A stretch of DNA of 14,948 bases from Flavobacteriaceae bacterium (GCA_030590765.1 JAUVCP010000011.1:1-14948); one strand, 5' to 3'. Counted from the stretch's first letter, positions 7,797 through 14,777 are shown. Notes: generated by a model not told the origin, from the letters alone. Translations and numbers: made by a program.

Positions 7797-8928
7797 ATGA
7801 TAACCAGGACATCAGGCGAATTCTAAATTTCGCTATTGTATTTAAAATAAAACTATCTCCTGTAAATACCACAATATCTACCTGACCGCCTAAACGAATT
7901 AGATTTTCTAGTTCATCAGTGTCAATACTTATGATAACCGGAAATCGTTGAGGATCTTGTAACCAGCCTGTTTTACTTTTTATATCGGGCAAACCACCTT
8001 TGTTAGTTTGATCGGTTGCCACACCATAGCCCATACTTCTAATGGTTCCTTCAAATACTCTTCCAGGTGCGATATCAAATATAAATTCTACTTTGTCACC
8101 AATATTCATTAAAGAAAGGTTATTCTCTTTCATATTAGCCTGAATCCAAATATCTGTAGTTGAAATCAAGGTAGTTAGTGGTTGTCCTGTCGAAGCATAA
8201 TAACCCAGATCAATATCATAGCTTTCAATAACACCATCTGTAGGCGCAATAATGGTTGAAAATGCAAGATCTAACTGGGCTTTTTCCAATGTTTGAATTG
8301 CTACCCTAATCTTAGGATTGTCAGGTCCGGAATCGCCTAATCTTTGCTGGTCTCTTTCTAAACTTGCTTCTGCAGATGCTACTTGTTCAACCGCCTGAAA
8401 ATATGCGGTTTCTGATTGATCTTTATCTGCTTCTGATAGGGCGCCTTCATTTTCTTGCATTACTTTTTGTACTCTATTCCAGTTACGTTCCGCTCGGTCT
8501 AACTGTGCTTTGGCAACACCTAATTTTCCAGCAGAAGCTTTTACGGATGCTGTGCTGGCAGCAACAGATTGTGTTGTATTATCAATATCGGCTTCCGCTT
8601 TAGCGATTGCAATTTCAAAAGGTCTTTTATCTAATTCAAAAAGAACATCTCCTGCTTTAACCTTACTGTGAAGACTTATATTTATTTTGGTAATATTACC
8701 AGAAACTCTTGCCGTTACCGGAGTTATCAATCCTTTGATTCTGGCCTGGTCGGTATATGGTGTATGCCTGTCAGAAAGTACGTACCAAAGAAAAAATAGT
8801 GATGTAATCAATAAAATAAGAAGAGTAATTTTCTTTATAGGACTTTTTTCTTCAGGCTTTTCGGTAGGTTTATTAGTTTCTTTATCAGGAATAATTCTAT
8901 CCTTATTCACCTCTGTTTCTTCTCCCAT
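7786..8928 (-). CDS. HlyD/AaeA-type membrane fusion protein
   Basis: A 380-aa periplasmic adaptor. A hydrophilic cytoplasmic N-terminus rich in Lys/Glu/Pro (1-32) precedes one TM anchor (about 33-51). A biotinyl-lipoyl half (about 66-101, PVTARVSGNITKI and VKAGDVLFELD) is followed by a long Ala/Glu-rich coiled-coil hairpin (about 104-222). The second lipoyl half comes next (STIIAPTDGVIESYDIDLGY, about 224-243), then beta-barrel and membrane-proximal segments (WIQANMKENN, about 261-270). The C-terminal TIAKFRIRLMSWLSYVR is the basic amphipathic end seen in AaeA/YibH-like proteins. It links the DUF2955 inner-membrane protein to the NodT-family duct. It starts 16 nt after the channel gene and overlaps the next gene by 11 nt. 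No anomalies were seen, and length is normal for the family. Confidence 0.92.
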   Translation of the reverse strand: MGEETEVNKDRIIPDKETNKPTEKPEEKSPIKKITLLILLITSLFFLWYVLSDRHTPYTDQARIKGLITPVTARVSGNITKINISLHSKVKAGDVLFELDKRPFEIAIAKAEADIDNTTQSVAASTASVKASAGKLGVAKAQLDRAERNWNRVQKVMQENEGALSEADKDQSETAYFQAVEQVASAEASLERDQQRLGDSGPDNPKIRVAIQTLEKAQLDLAFSTIIAPTDGVIESYDIDLGYYASTGQPLTTLISTTDIWIQANMKENNLSLMNIGDKVEFIFDIAPGRVFEGTIRSMGYGVATDQTNKGGLPDIKSKTGWLQDPQRFPVIISIDTDELENLIRLGGQVDIVVFTGDSFILNTIAKFRIRLMSWLSYVR

Positions 8929-8944
8929 AACAATTTATTTCTTT

Positions 8945-9400
8945 TTAATTATCTTGTTTTTCTTTAGTTTTAAATTCTCTCTTCCAAATATACTGTACTA
9001 CTGAAAACATAAATGCGGTGGACCAGCCAATAAGGAGAATACCATTTATCGCCTCAAAACCTGTTAAAATTCTATAATTTGAACTGATAGTAATATCACC
9101 ATATCCTAAAGTTGAAAAAGTGACCAGTGAAAAATACATGGCTTTTTCTAAGGTTTCAAATTCTGTAATTCCAGGAAGTAAATAAAATGTAAATGCCCAA
9201 ACACCTGATTGAATAAAATGTAAAAGTAAGAGAAAGAAAGAGGTCATAATTAACAGCCGAACACTTTTACGACCAAATGCAATTTCAGATAAAGAAAGGT
9301 ATTTATGTTCAATATGATTCAATAAAAAAGAAGTTCCATAAGCTTGAATAATTACTGTAGCGGTGATTAAAATTAATCCAATAATAATATTAATAAGCAT
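8945..9400 (-). CDS. Two-TM potassium-channel-like protein (Ion_trans_2)
   Basis: A 151-aa membrane protein with TM helices at about residues 2-28, 48-75 and 113-138, and between the last two a pore loop ending in the selectivity filter TLGYGD (97-102). This is the classic K+ channel signature. The sequence SLVTFSTLGYGDI places it in the Ion_trans_2 group of small prokaryotic channels; no cytoplasmic RCK/TrkA domain follows, only a short basic tail (KREFKTKEKQDN). The extra N-terminal helix is followed by a short amphipathic section. It is the first gene of the five-gene efflux operon, 16 nt before the HlyD gene, directly behind an operator-rich promoter. In E. coli aaeXAB the equivalent place is held by the small DUF1656 protein AaeX. 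What a channel does here (compensating charge, sensing membrane stress) is unknown. Confidence 0.85.
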   Translation of the reverse strand: MLINIIIGLILITATVIIQAYGTSFLLNHIEHKYLSLSEIAFGRKSVRLLIMTSFFLLLLHFIQSGVWAFTFYLLPGITEFETLEKAMYFSLVTFSTLGYGDITISSNYRILTGFEAINGILLIGWSTAFMFSVVQYIWKREFKTKEKQDN

Positions 9401-9415
9401 GTATTATAAAATTAG

Positions 9416-9463
9416 TTGACTATGTAAAATAGTCTATTTGACAATATTATCAAATTTAGTCAA
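9416..9463. promoter_or_regulatory. Nested palindromic operator cluster
   Basis: Three inverted repeats are packed into 48 bp. ATTTGA/TCAAAT arms at 9436-9455 form a 20-bp near-palindrome whose core AATATT is also palindromic, with one mismatched pair. GACTAT-N5-ATAGTC lies at 9418-9434. An outer pair TTGACTA (9416-9422) and TAGTCAA (9457-9463) encloses both. The half-site TTGAC/GTCAA recurs. The arrangement covers the predicted -7 box and the start of the leader, where a TetR- or MarR-type dimeric repressor would block transcription. No regulator gene lies in the window, so the protein is unknown. Confidence 0.5.
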
Positions 9464-9484
9464 AAAATATATATAAAGGAACAA
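9451..9484 (-). promoter_or_regulatory. Promoter of the channel-efflux-AI-2E operon
   Basis: On the minus strand TAAATTTG (9458-9451) matches the TAnnTTTG -7 box exactly. A TTG (9484-9482) lies 23 nt upstream, at the long end of the usual Bacteroidota -33 spacing. Transcription would start near 9444, giving a leader of roughly 45 nt to the channel ATG at 9400. The -7 box overlaps a near-perfect palindrome. Confidence 0.55.
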
Positions 9485-9490
9485 CGTCTA

Positions 9491-9528
9491 TATCAAAAGA
9501 TTGTAAACTTTACAGAATAATCTTGATA
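9491..9528 (-). terminator. Bulged hairpin after the endonuclease gene
   Basis: TATC (9491-9494) and AAGATT (9497-9502) pair with AATCTT (9519-9524) and GATA (9525-9528), giving 10 bp with a two-base bulge. The loop contains a further self-complementary GTAAACTTTAC. It begins 3 nt after the minus-strand stop at 9532. The T-run after it is poor and the stem is AT-rich, so termination is plausible, not certain. Confidence 0.4.
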
Positions 9529-9531
9529 AGG

Positions 9532-10317
9532 TTATCTGAAACTCCAGTCTTTATAATCAGATGATCCTTCTAATTGCTTTTCAATTTCATCTGGTAAAGC
9601 AGGAAAAAAATCTATTCCTGTAAGCGATTCGATTTCATCAATGGAAACCACAAACTCATAAAGTGCTTTGTTGCTTTCATTATGAGGCATTAAAAATGCT
9701 ATTACTTTGATCTCAGGTTCGGTATAGTCAAGTAATATTTTGTAAAAAAATTTGGGAACAGCAACATCTTCATAACCAATAGTTTTTAAATGATCGGATA
9801 AAACACCTCCTGTAACAACATATAAATTCTCGTATTTTTGAGCCCAGTATCGGGTTTTTTCTTCCAGCCGATTCCAAATTCCTGCATTAAAATCATAAAC
9901 CTGCGGACTCACATTAGAAGTCAAAAAAGTTTCATCATATGCTTCCTTACTAAATTTCCTGTCAGCTGCAGCTAATAAATGTCCTTTGGTGTATCCTGAG
10001 TTCTTAAAATTCTTCCAGTCGGCTGAGCCGGTTTTCACCTTTGGGTCTTGTTCAAAATAAGGCCTTTTAAATGTTGTGGAAACAATTTGTTTATCCTTCA
10101 ATTGATACGCAACCCATTCGGCCTGTTCATATTTTTCATTATAAGATAAAGTATAATATTGATGTTTAACAATACTGTTTGTTGTAGATGTGGGTAAATA
10201 ATTAAAGCCAGTTATATCTATTTTTGATGTGTCATTGTCACATGAAAACAAGGTAAAAAGTAATAAAAATGAGTTTAAAAATAATTTAAAAGAATATGTT
10301 TTCTTAAAAAATGTCAT
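9532..10317 (-). CDS. DNA/RNA non-specific endonuclease lipoprotein
   Basis: A 261-aa exported nuclease of the EndA/NucA (beta-beta-alpha metal) family. The N-terminus has a hydrophobic signal and lipobox LFSC (Cys26). The catalytic region is SGYTKGHLLAAADRKFS (107-123), equivalent to the DRGH motif, with general-base His113. Asn144 and Glu152 in DFNAGIWNRLE match the Mg-binding Asn and Glu, and the spacing (H+31, N+8) agrees with Serratia nuclease (H89, N119, E127). Asp-Arg of DRGH is Thr-Lys here. Family members cut DNA and RNA without sequence preference. As a lipoprotein it would act in the periplasm or at the cell surface, perhaps for nucleic acid scavenging. Its ATG overlaps the stop of the thioesterase gene (ATGA, 10314-10317), so it is the coupled last gene of the operon. 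It has ordinary AT-rich composition. Confidence 0.88.
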   Translation of the reverse strand: MTFFKKTYSFKLFLNSFLLLFTLFSCDNDTSKIDITGFNYLPTSTTNSIVKHQYYTLSYNEKYEQAEWVAYQLKDKQIVSTTFKRPYFEQDPKVKTGSADWKNFKNSGYTKGHLLAAADRKFSKEAYDETFLTSNVSPQVYDFNAGIWNRLEEKTRYWAQKYENLYVVTGGVLSDHLKTIGYEDVAVPKFFYKILLDYTEPEIKVIAFLMPHNESNKALYEFVVSIDEIESLTGIDFFPALPDEIEKQLEGSSDYKDWSFR

Positions 10318-10760
10318 GATATTTTTCCGGCAATAATTTCAAAATTTTCAGCTTTTTCCAAAGTATTAAAGGTAGTGATTATCTCTTTGGGTGGAATGGT
10401 TAATTTTCGAAGAGACAGATCTAACCAGCTTCCGTAAACTTCAATTTCGGCAGCAAGAATTTCATTTTCTTTATAGATCTTATGCTGAAACTTAAATTTT
10501 CTTCCATCTTTGGAAAGACCTTTTACAAATAATTCAACTGTAATATCTTCACTCAAATTGATCTCACGGTAGAATTTTGTGTTCTCACTAAATAAAATAG
10601 GACCAATATTTTGCTTGTTGAATTCAGATAAAGAAAAACCATGTGCTCTAAAAAAACGCACTCTGGCTTCTGCAGCGTAATCATTATAGGCAGAATGACG
10701 CATATGGTTGTTTGGGTCAAAATCTGCCCAACGTGTTGAAAATTTTACTTTATAACTCAT
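10314..10760 (-). CDS. Acyl-CoA thioesterase, hotdog fold (4HBT/YbgC type)
   Basis: A 148-aa protein starting MSYKVKFSTRWADFDPNNHM. The frame is open further upstream to 10871, but that longer start would run into the aminotransferase gene and adds a Lys/Asn-rich stretch foreign to the family, so ATG at 10760 is chosen. The segment RWADFDPNNHMRHSAYNDYA is the 4HBT signature; Asp15 sits at the position of the catalytic Asp of Pseudomonas 4-hydroxybenzoyl-CoA thioesterase. The rest shows the usual beta strands (FYREINLSEDITVELFVKGL; RKFKFQHKIYKENEILAAEI) and length of the family. It would hydrolyse an acyl-CoA or acyl-ACP thioester in the cytosol. It follows the aminotransferase by 32 nt and overlaps the nuclease start by 4 nt. 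With a desaturase at the head of the same operon, a fatty-acyl substrate is reasonable but unproven. Confidence 0.85.
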   Translation of the reverse strand: MSYKVKFSTRWADFDPNNHMRHSAYNDYAAEARVRFFRAHGFSLSEFNKQNIGPILFSENTKFYREINLSEDITVELFVKGLSKDGRKFKFQHKIYKENEILAAEIEVYGSWLDLSLRKLTIPPKEIITTFNTLEKAENFEIIAGKIS

Positions 10761-10792
10761 AATAGAAAAAACTAAGTGATTAAGATAGTATT

Positions 10793-11980
10793 TTAAGCCA
10801 AAATTTTGGCTATTCTTTTTATTGCTTCGGCAATCTTTTTTGTGTTTACTGAATAGGCAATTCGAATGCAATTTGGAGCTCCAAAAGCCTTTCCGGTAAC
10901 GGTAGCAACTTTAGCTTCCTCTAAGAGAAGTAAACTAAAATCTGCCGCATTATTGATATACTTTCCTTTGATGGTTTTTCCAAAATAATAAGAAACATCA
11001 GGAAGTATATAAAATGAACCTTCTGGTATATTGGTTTTTATTCCATGGATATTATTAAGGAGTGTAACAATTAAATTACGACGAGTTTTAAACTCATCTA
11101 CCATATATTGAATTTTAGATATGGGTGTATCCAGTGCTGTGATCGTAGCTCGCTGAGCAATACAGTTAGCACCTGATGTAAATTGACCCTGTATTTTTGT
11201 ACAGGCTTTTGCAATCCATTCAGGAGCTCCTATATAACCTATTCTCCACCCGGTCATTGCAAATGCTTTTGCAACACCATTTATGGTAATAGTTCTGTCA
11301 TACATGTTTTCAATACTAGCAAAGCTAAAACATGTTTTGCCATAATTGATGTGTTCATAAATCTCATCCGAAAGGATAAAAATAGCTGGATACTTTTCTA
11401 AAACTTTGGCGAAAGCTCTATATTCTTTTTCAGAATAAATTGATCCGCTTGGATTGTTAGGTGAGTTAAAAAAGATCATCTTGGTTTTTGGCGTGATGGC
11501 TGCTTGCAACTGCTTAGGTGTGATTTTAAAATTACTTCTTATGGTTGAAGTAATTTCTACACATTTGGCACCTGCTAAATTGATCAAGGCAGAATAACTT
11601 ACCCAGTAAGGGGTAGGTAGTAAAACCTCATCACCATGATTTAATAACGCCATTACCAAATTTGCAATAGATTGTTTGGCTCCTGTGGAAACCACAATTT
11701 GATTGATGTTATAATCTAAATCATTATCTCGTTTGAATTTTCTAGAAATTGCTTTACGAAGGTCAACATAACCTTCCACAGGTGTGTAGGAATTATAATT
11801 ATCATTAATAGCTTTGATTGCCGCTTCTTTAACAAAATCCGGAGTATTAAAATCAGGTTCGCCTAAACTCATATTGATAATATCTTCTCCCTGCTCTCTT
11901 AAAGCTCGTGCTTTAGCAGACATAGCAATAGTTTCAGATATTGGTAACCTGTTAATTCTTTCGGATAATAGATTTGACAT
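10793..11980 (-). CDS. Class I/II PLP aminotransferase (aspartate aminotransferase-like)
   Basis: A 395-aa fold-type I PLP enzyme of the thermophile-type (Igamma/Ib) aspartate aminotransferase group. Visible landmarks are INMSLGEPDFNTP (35-47), the Tyr-containing SYTPVEGYVDLR (64-75), FNSPNNPSG (171-179, Asn175 contacting PLP), SDEIYEHINY (204-213, Asp205 pairing with the pyridine N), and NGVAKAFAMTGWRIGY (234-249) with Schiff-base Lys238 and Arg246. CIRIAYS near the C-terminus holds the substrate-carboxylate Arg. It transfers amino groups between aspartate (or related amino acids) and 2-oxoglutarate in the cytosol; exact specificity cannot be read from sequence. It follows the desaturase gene by 20 nt and precedes the thioesterase by 32 nt, consistent with one transcript. 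Length is normal and no key residue is missing. Confidence 0.93.
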   Translation of the reverse strand: MSNLLSERINRLPISETIAMSAKARALREQGEDIINMSLGEPDFNTPDFVKEAAIKAINDNYNSYTPVEGYVDLRKAISRKFKRDNDLDYNINQIVVSTGAKQSIANLVMALLNHGDEVLLPTPYWVSYSALINLAGAKCVEITSTIRSNFKITPKQLQAAITPKTKMIFFNSPNNPSGSIYSEKEYRAFAKVLEKYPAIFILSDEIYEHINYGKTCFSFASIENMYDRTITINGVAKAFAMTGWRIGYIGAPEWIAKACTKIQGQFTSGANCIAQRATITALDTPISKIQYMVDEFKTRRNLIVTLLNNIHGIKTNIPEGSFYILPDVSYYFGKTIKGKYINNAADFSLLLLEEAKVATVTGKAFGAPNCIRIAYSVNTKKIAEAIKRIAKILA

Positions 11981-12000
11981 ATATAACTTTCAAATGGATA

Positions 12001-13095
12001 TTATGCAACTTTTGGATGAGTACCCAAATAATTTAGTTGTTTAATGTGCTCAGCAAATGCTCTGAAAAAAGTTTCATATTCATTGTATGGTAAATTAAAT
12101 TCTTTAGTTGTTTCATGAACAATCTTAGATATTTTATTATAATGAACATGAGATATATGTGGAAAAATATGATGTTCTACCTGATGATTTAAACCACCTG
12201 TAAAGAATTCTACAAATTTATTTTTTGGTGCAAAATTTGATGTTGTGTACAATTGATGAATTGCCCAGGTATGATCCATATTTCCGTCTTTATCCGGTAA
12301 AGGCATTTCTGTATTTGGCATCACATGTGCCAGTTGAAATGTTACACTCAAAATAATTCCTGCGGTATAATGCATGATAAAGAAACCAATTAATACATGC
12401 CACCAAACAAAACCTAAAGACAATGGTAAAACGATCCAAATGGTGTAGTAAAGAATCTTTCCTATGATCAATTTGGTCCATTGGGTAGCAGGGTTCGGAA
12501 ATTTACCATAAGATAATTTTCTTTTTAAGTAGTGATATGATTGTTTAAAATCTGTTGTAATAGCCCAGTTGATTGTTAATAAACCATATAAAAAAAGAGA
12601 GTAATATTTTTGAAATTTATGAATTTTAAGCCATTTGGTATGTTTGGAAAAACGAATAATTCTTCCTGCATCAATATCCTCATCTAAACCCTGAATATTG
12701 GTATAGGTATGGTGAAGTACGTTGTGCTGTACTTTCCAATTATAATCGTTACCGGCAAGAATATAAATACTACTTCCCATCAACTTATTCACCCATTTTT
12801 TTGTTGAAAAGGATTCGTGATTCGCATCGTGCATCACGTTCATGCCAACTCCAGCCATTCCAATTCCAATGGTAATCATACTTAAAATTTGTACCCAAAT
12901 AGGCATAGAATCTCTTAATGTAAGAATAAGAACTAAGGGTACAATCAGTAAAGCAAACATAAAAATAGCCTTGGTATATAACCTCCAGTTTCCTGTTTTT
13001 TTAATATTATTTTCTTTAAAATATTCGTTTACTCTTTTATTTAAAGTCCTAAAAAACTTTGTTTTATCTCTTGTTAAAAATTTAACCCCTTGCAT
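12001..13095 (-). CDS. Fatty-acid (acyl-lipid/acyl-CoA) desaturase
   Basis: A 364-aa integral-membrane di-iron desaturase. The three His boxes are HDANH (89-93), HNVLHH (124-129) and NHQVEHHIFPH (303-313). The third box has Gln in place of the first His (QxxHH), typical of front-end and related desaturases (linoleoyl-CoA desaturase-like group). Hydrophobic pairs at about 42-60, 66-88, 163-182 and 217-252 fit the usual four-helix topology. No fused cytochrome b5 domain is present. It would introduce a double bond into fatty acyl chains, helping membrane fluidity; the position is unknown. It heads a four-gene minus-strand operon and has a -7 box about 28 nt upstream of the ATG, back-to-back with the rsmG promoter. 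Confidence 0.92.
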   Translation of the reverse strand: MQGVKFLTRDKTKFFRTLNKRVNEYFKENNIKKTGNWRLYTKAIFMFALLIVPLVLILTLRDSMPIWVQILSMITIGIGMAGVGMNVMHDANHESFSTKKWVNKLMGSSIYILAGNDYNWKVQHNVLHHTYTNIQGLDEDIDAGRIIRFSKHTKWLKIHKFQKYYSLFLYGLLTINWAITTDFKQSYHYLKRKLSYGKFPNPATQWTKLIIGKILYYTIWIVLPLSLGFVWWHVLIGFFIMHYTAGIILSVTFQLAHVMPNTEMPLPDKDGNMDHTWAIHQLYTTSNFAPKNKFVEFFTGGLNHQVEHHIFPHISHVHYNKISKIVHETTKEFNLPYNEYETFFRAFAEHIKQLNYLGTHPKVA

Positions 13096-13123
13096 TTTTC
13101 TTCTTTTAAATTGATAATATGTG

Positions 13124-13131
13124 CAAAGCTA
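13124..13131 (-). promoter_or_regulatory. -7 promoter box for the desaturase operon
   Basis: The minus strand reads TAGCTTTG, an exact TAnnTTTG match, 28 nt upstream of the desaturase ATG at 13095. The nearest TTG upstream (13147-13145) is only 13 nt away, shorter than the usual 17-23, so the -33 element is doubtful. Confidence 0.45.
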
Positions 13132-13186
13132 CTAATTTTTAAGGCAAAAGAGATATTAGGTTAGAAAAATATAGGAATATTCGTTG

Positions 13187-13194
13187 TATTTTTG
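13187..13194 (+). promoter_or_regulatory. -7 promoter box for rsmG
   Basis: TATTTTTG matches TAnnTTTG exactly, 18 nt upstream of the rsmG ATG. A degenerate -33 (TTAG at 13161) lies 22 nt upstream. The leader would be very short, about 10-15 nt, with an A-rich sequence and no Shine-Dalgarno site. Confidence 0.5.
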
Positions 13195-13212
13195 CAAATA
13201 TAATTACGAAAA

Positions 13213-13842
13213 ATGGAAATTATAAGTCAGTATTTTAAAGAATTATCCCCCGAACAAATCCAGCAATTTTCAAAATTGGATGATTTATACAGAACGTGGA
13301 ATTCTCAGATCAATGTGATATCCAGAAAAGATATTGACGAATTATATTTACGTCATGTTTTACATTCTTTAGGAATCGCAAAAGTGCAGGAATTCATGCC
13401 AGATACAAACATATTGGATGTTGGCACCGGAGGAGGTTTTCCAGGAATTCCACTGGCAATCTTATTTCCTGAAAGTCATTTTTATTTGGTAGATTCTATT
13501 GGAAAAAAAATAAAGGTGGTAAATGCTGTAGCAAAGGAATTAGGTTTAAAAAATGTAAAGGCAGAGCATTTACGTGCTGAAAAAGTAAAAGGTACATTTG
13601 ATTTTATTGTGAGTAGGGCAGTAACCAATATGGATGATTTTGTAAAGTGGACACGTAAAAAAGTTGCAAAAAAACAACAGCACGCTTTGAAAAATGGTAT
13701 TTTGTATTTAAAAGGAGGAGATCTGAATGACGAACTTCAAAAATTTCCCAAAGCAAAAATTTATGATCTTTCAGATTATTTTAAAGAAGACTTTTTTGAA
13801 ACTAAAAAAGTGGTGCATATTCCGTTAAAGTTCAAACCTTAG
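13213..13842 (+). CDS. rsmG: 16S rRNA (guanine-N7)-methyltransferase RsmG
   Basis: A 209-aa SAM-dependent methyltransferase (GidB family) that makes m7G527 in 16S rRNA; loss of the modification is known to give low-level streptomycin resistance in other bacteria. Family landmarks are NVISRKDIDELYLRHVLHSL (34-53), the SAM-binding glycine loop ILDVGTGGGFPGIPLAILFP (67-86), FYLVDSIGKKIKVV (90-103) and FDFIVSRAVTNM (129-140). The KKVAKKQQHALKNGILYLKGG segment precedes the closing beta strands, and length is normal. It is transcribed alone on the plus strand, divergent from the desaturase operon and convergent with the DUF502 gene with 7 nt between the stops. Confidence 0.96.
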   Translation: MEIISQYFKELSPEQIQQFSKLDDLYRTWNSQINVISRKDIDELYLRHVLHSLGIAKVQEFMPDTNILDVGTGGGFPGIPLAILFPESHFYLVDSIGKKIKVVNAVAKELGLKNVKAEHLRAEKVKGTFDFIVSRAVTNMDDFVKWTRKKVAKKQQHALKNGILYLKGGDLNDELQKFPKAKIYDLSDYFKEDFFETKKVVHIPLKFKP

Positions 13843-13849
13843 AACTTAA

Positions 13850-14419
13850 CTATTCCCAACCTGCAAGACCTGCCGAAACAATAAATTTCATTACATCACT
13901 TGATTTTTTATTTACAAGTGTGATATTATCCTTTGGAACTATAAAGAGCTCTCCTGAAAAATTATAGGAATGTGGAAAATATACAGCGACTTTATCTTTT
14001 TGATTCAGACTTTCTAAATTATTTACAGTAATAAAGCCAAGTTTTTCAAGATCAGAATTTAAATTCACTTTTACCAAAACCGGTTGATTGAATTTTTTCT
14101 CTTTTCCTACAAAAGCAGAGAAAAGATCGTTAAAGGCTGAATAGATGAAATTTAGTAAGGGAATTCGGTTGATGATATTAGTGAATAGATTTTTTAATGG
14201 ACGTGCAATAATTGTTTTCCCTAAAAACCCGATAAAGATCAAAAATAAAAGCAGACTTAAAACTCCTAAACCGGGAATTTGAAAATCAAAAAATTTGGCA
14301 AGTAATTTTTGCGATAAACTATCGGTAAAAGTAAAAGTTGCATATATAATATATGCTGTAATGCTCAATGGAGCTATATATAATAAGCCTTGTAACAGAT
14401 AGTTTGCTAATTTTTTCAT
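13850..14419 (-). CDS. DUF502 family membrane protein
   Basis: A 189-aa protein with two TM helices (about 8-28, GLLYIAPLSITAYIIYA; and about 50-68, ending FIGFLGKTI) and a C-terminal soluble domain. The sequence RIPLLNFIYSAFNDLFSAF (85-103), the PVLVKVNLNSDLEKLGFIT strand, and YFPHSYNFSGELFIVPKDN are characteristic of the DUF502 (PF04367) family, found widely in bacteria and plants (COV/LCV proteins). The function in bacteria is not known. It is a single gene, convergent with rsmG, and divergent from the small CxxC protein gene. A partial -7-like sequence (TACTTTAA on the minus strand) lies in the 126-bp upstream gap, but I do not consider it safe. Confidence 0.9.
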   Translation of the reverse strand: MKKLANYLLQGLLYIAPLSITAYIIYATFTFTDSLSQKLLAKFFDFQIPGLGVLSLLLFLIFIGFLGKTIIARPLKNLFTNIINRIPLLNFIYSAFNDLFSAFVGKEKKFNQPVLVKVNLNSDLEKLGFITVNNLESLNQKDKVAVYFPHSYNFSGELFIVPKDNITLVNKKSSDVMKFIVSAGLAGWE

Positions 14420-14545
14420 AATTCAGATATTTTTTAGGATTTAGATATTGCTATTAAAGTACAAAAATGAACAACTAATTTGATATAATTAATTTTTTTG
14501 GTCGGTTTTATATATTTTCGCTTTTTAATTTAAAAATATTTAGAG

Positions 14546-14725
14546 ATGGAAAATAAGAAAGAATGTTTGGTTTGTAAAAAAAGCTTCAAAGAAATACCAG
14601 TAACAAAGTTTTATTATCAGGAAACCAGTTTTTATATATGTCCGCAGCATATACCCGTATTAATTCACGATCCTCAAAAATTAGTTGGATTATTGCCCGG
14701 AGCAGATAACATGCAGGCTGGGTAA
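14546..14725 (+). CDS. 59-aa CxxC/CxxH zinc-ribbon-like small protein
   Basis: An ORF from ATG 14546 to TAA 14723-14725 encodes 59 residues. ECLVCKKSF puts Cys7 and Cys10 in a CxxC knuckle. A beta-rich stretch (EIPVTKFYYQETSFYI) leads to ICPQH with Cys32 and His35 as a second CxxH knuckle, so four zinc ligands in a treble-clef or zinc-ribbon arrangement are likely. The C-terminus (VLIHDPQKLVGLLPGADNMQ) is hydrophobic and looks like a distinct motif. Evidence that it is real includes the ordered ligand pairs, a sensible start after AGAG, and a hairpin terminator about 50 nt after the stop. Upstream TATATTTT (14511-14518) is a 7/8 match to the -7 consensus. No function is recognised. It lies beside pruA but on the opposite strand. 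Confidence 0.7.
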   Translation: MENKKECLVCKKSFKEIPVTKFYYQETSFYICPQHIPVLIHDPQKLVGLLPGADNMQAG

Positions 14726-14777
14726 TTGGTTTGCAGTTAGCAGGTGCAATTGGATAAGTTTATGCTTAAATCGCAAG

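Noticed and set aside
10761..10871. N-terminal extension of the thioesterase (37 extra residues)
   Set aside because: It overlaps the aminotransferase 3' end and adds residues unlike the hotdog family; MSYKVKF at 10760 is the usual N-terminus.
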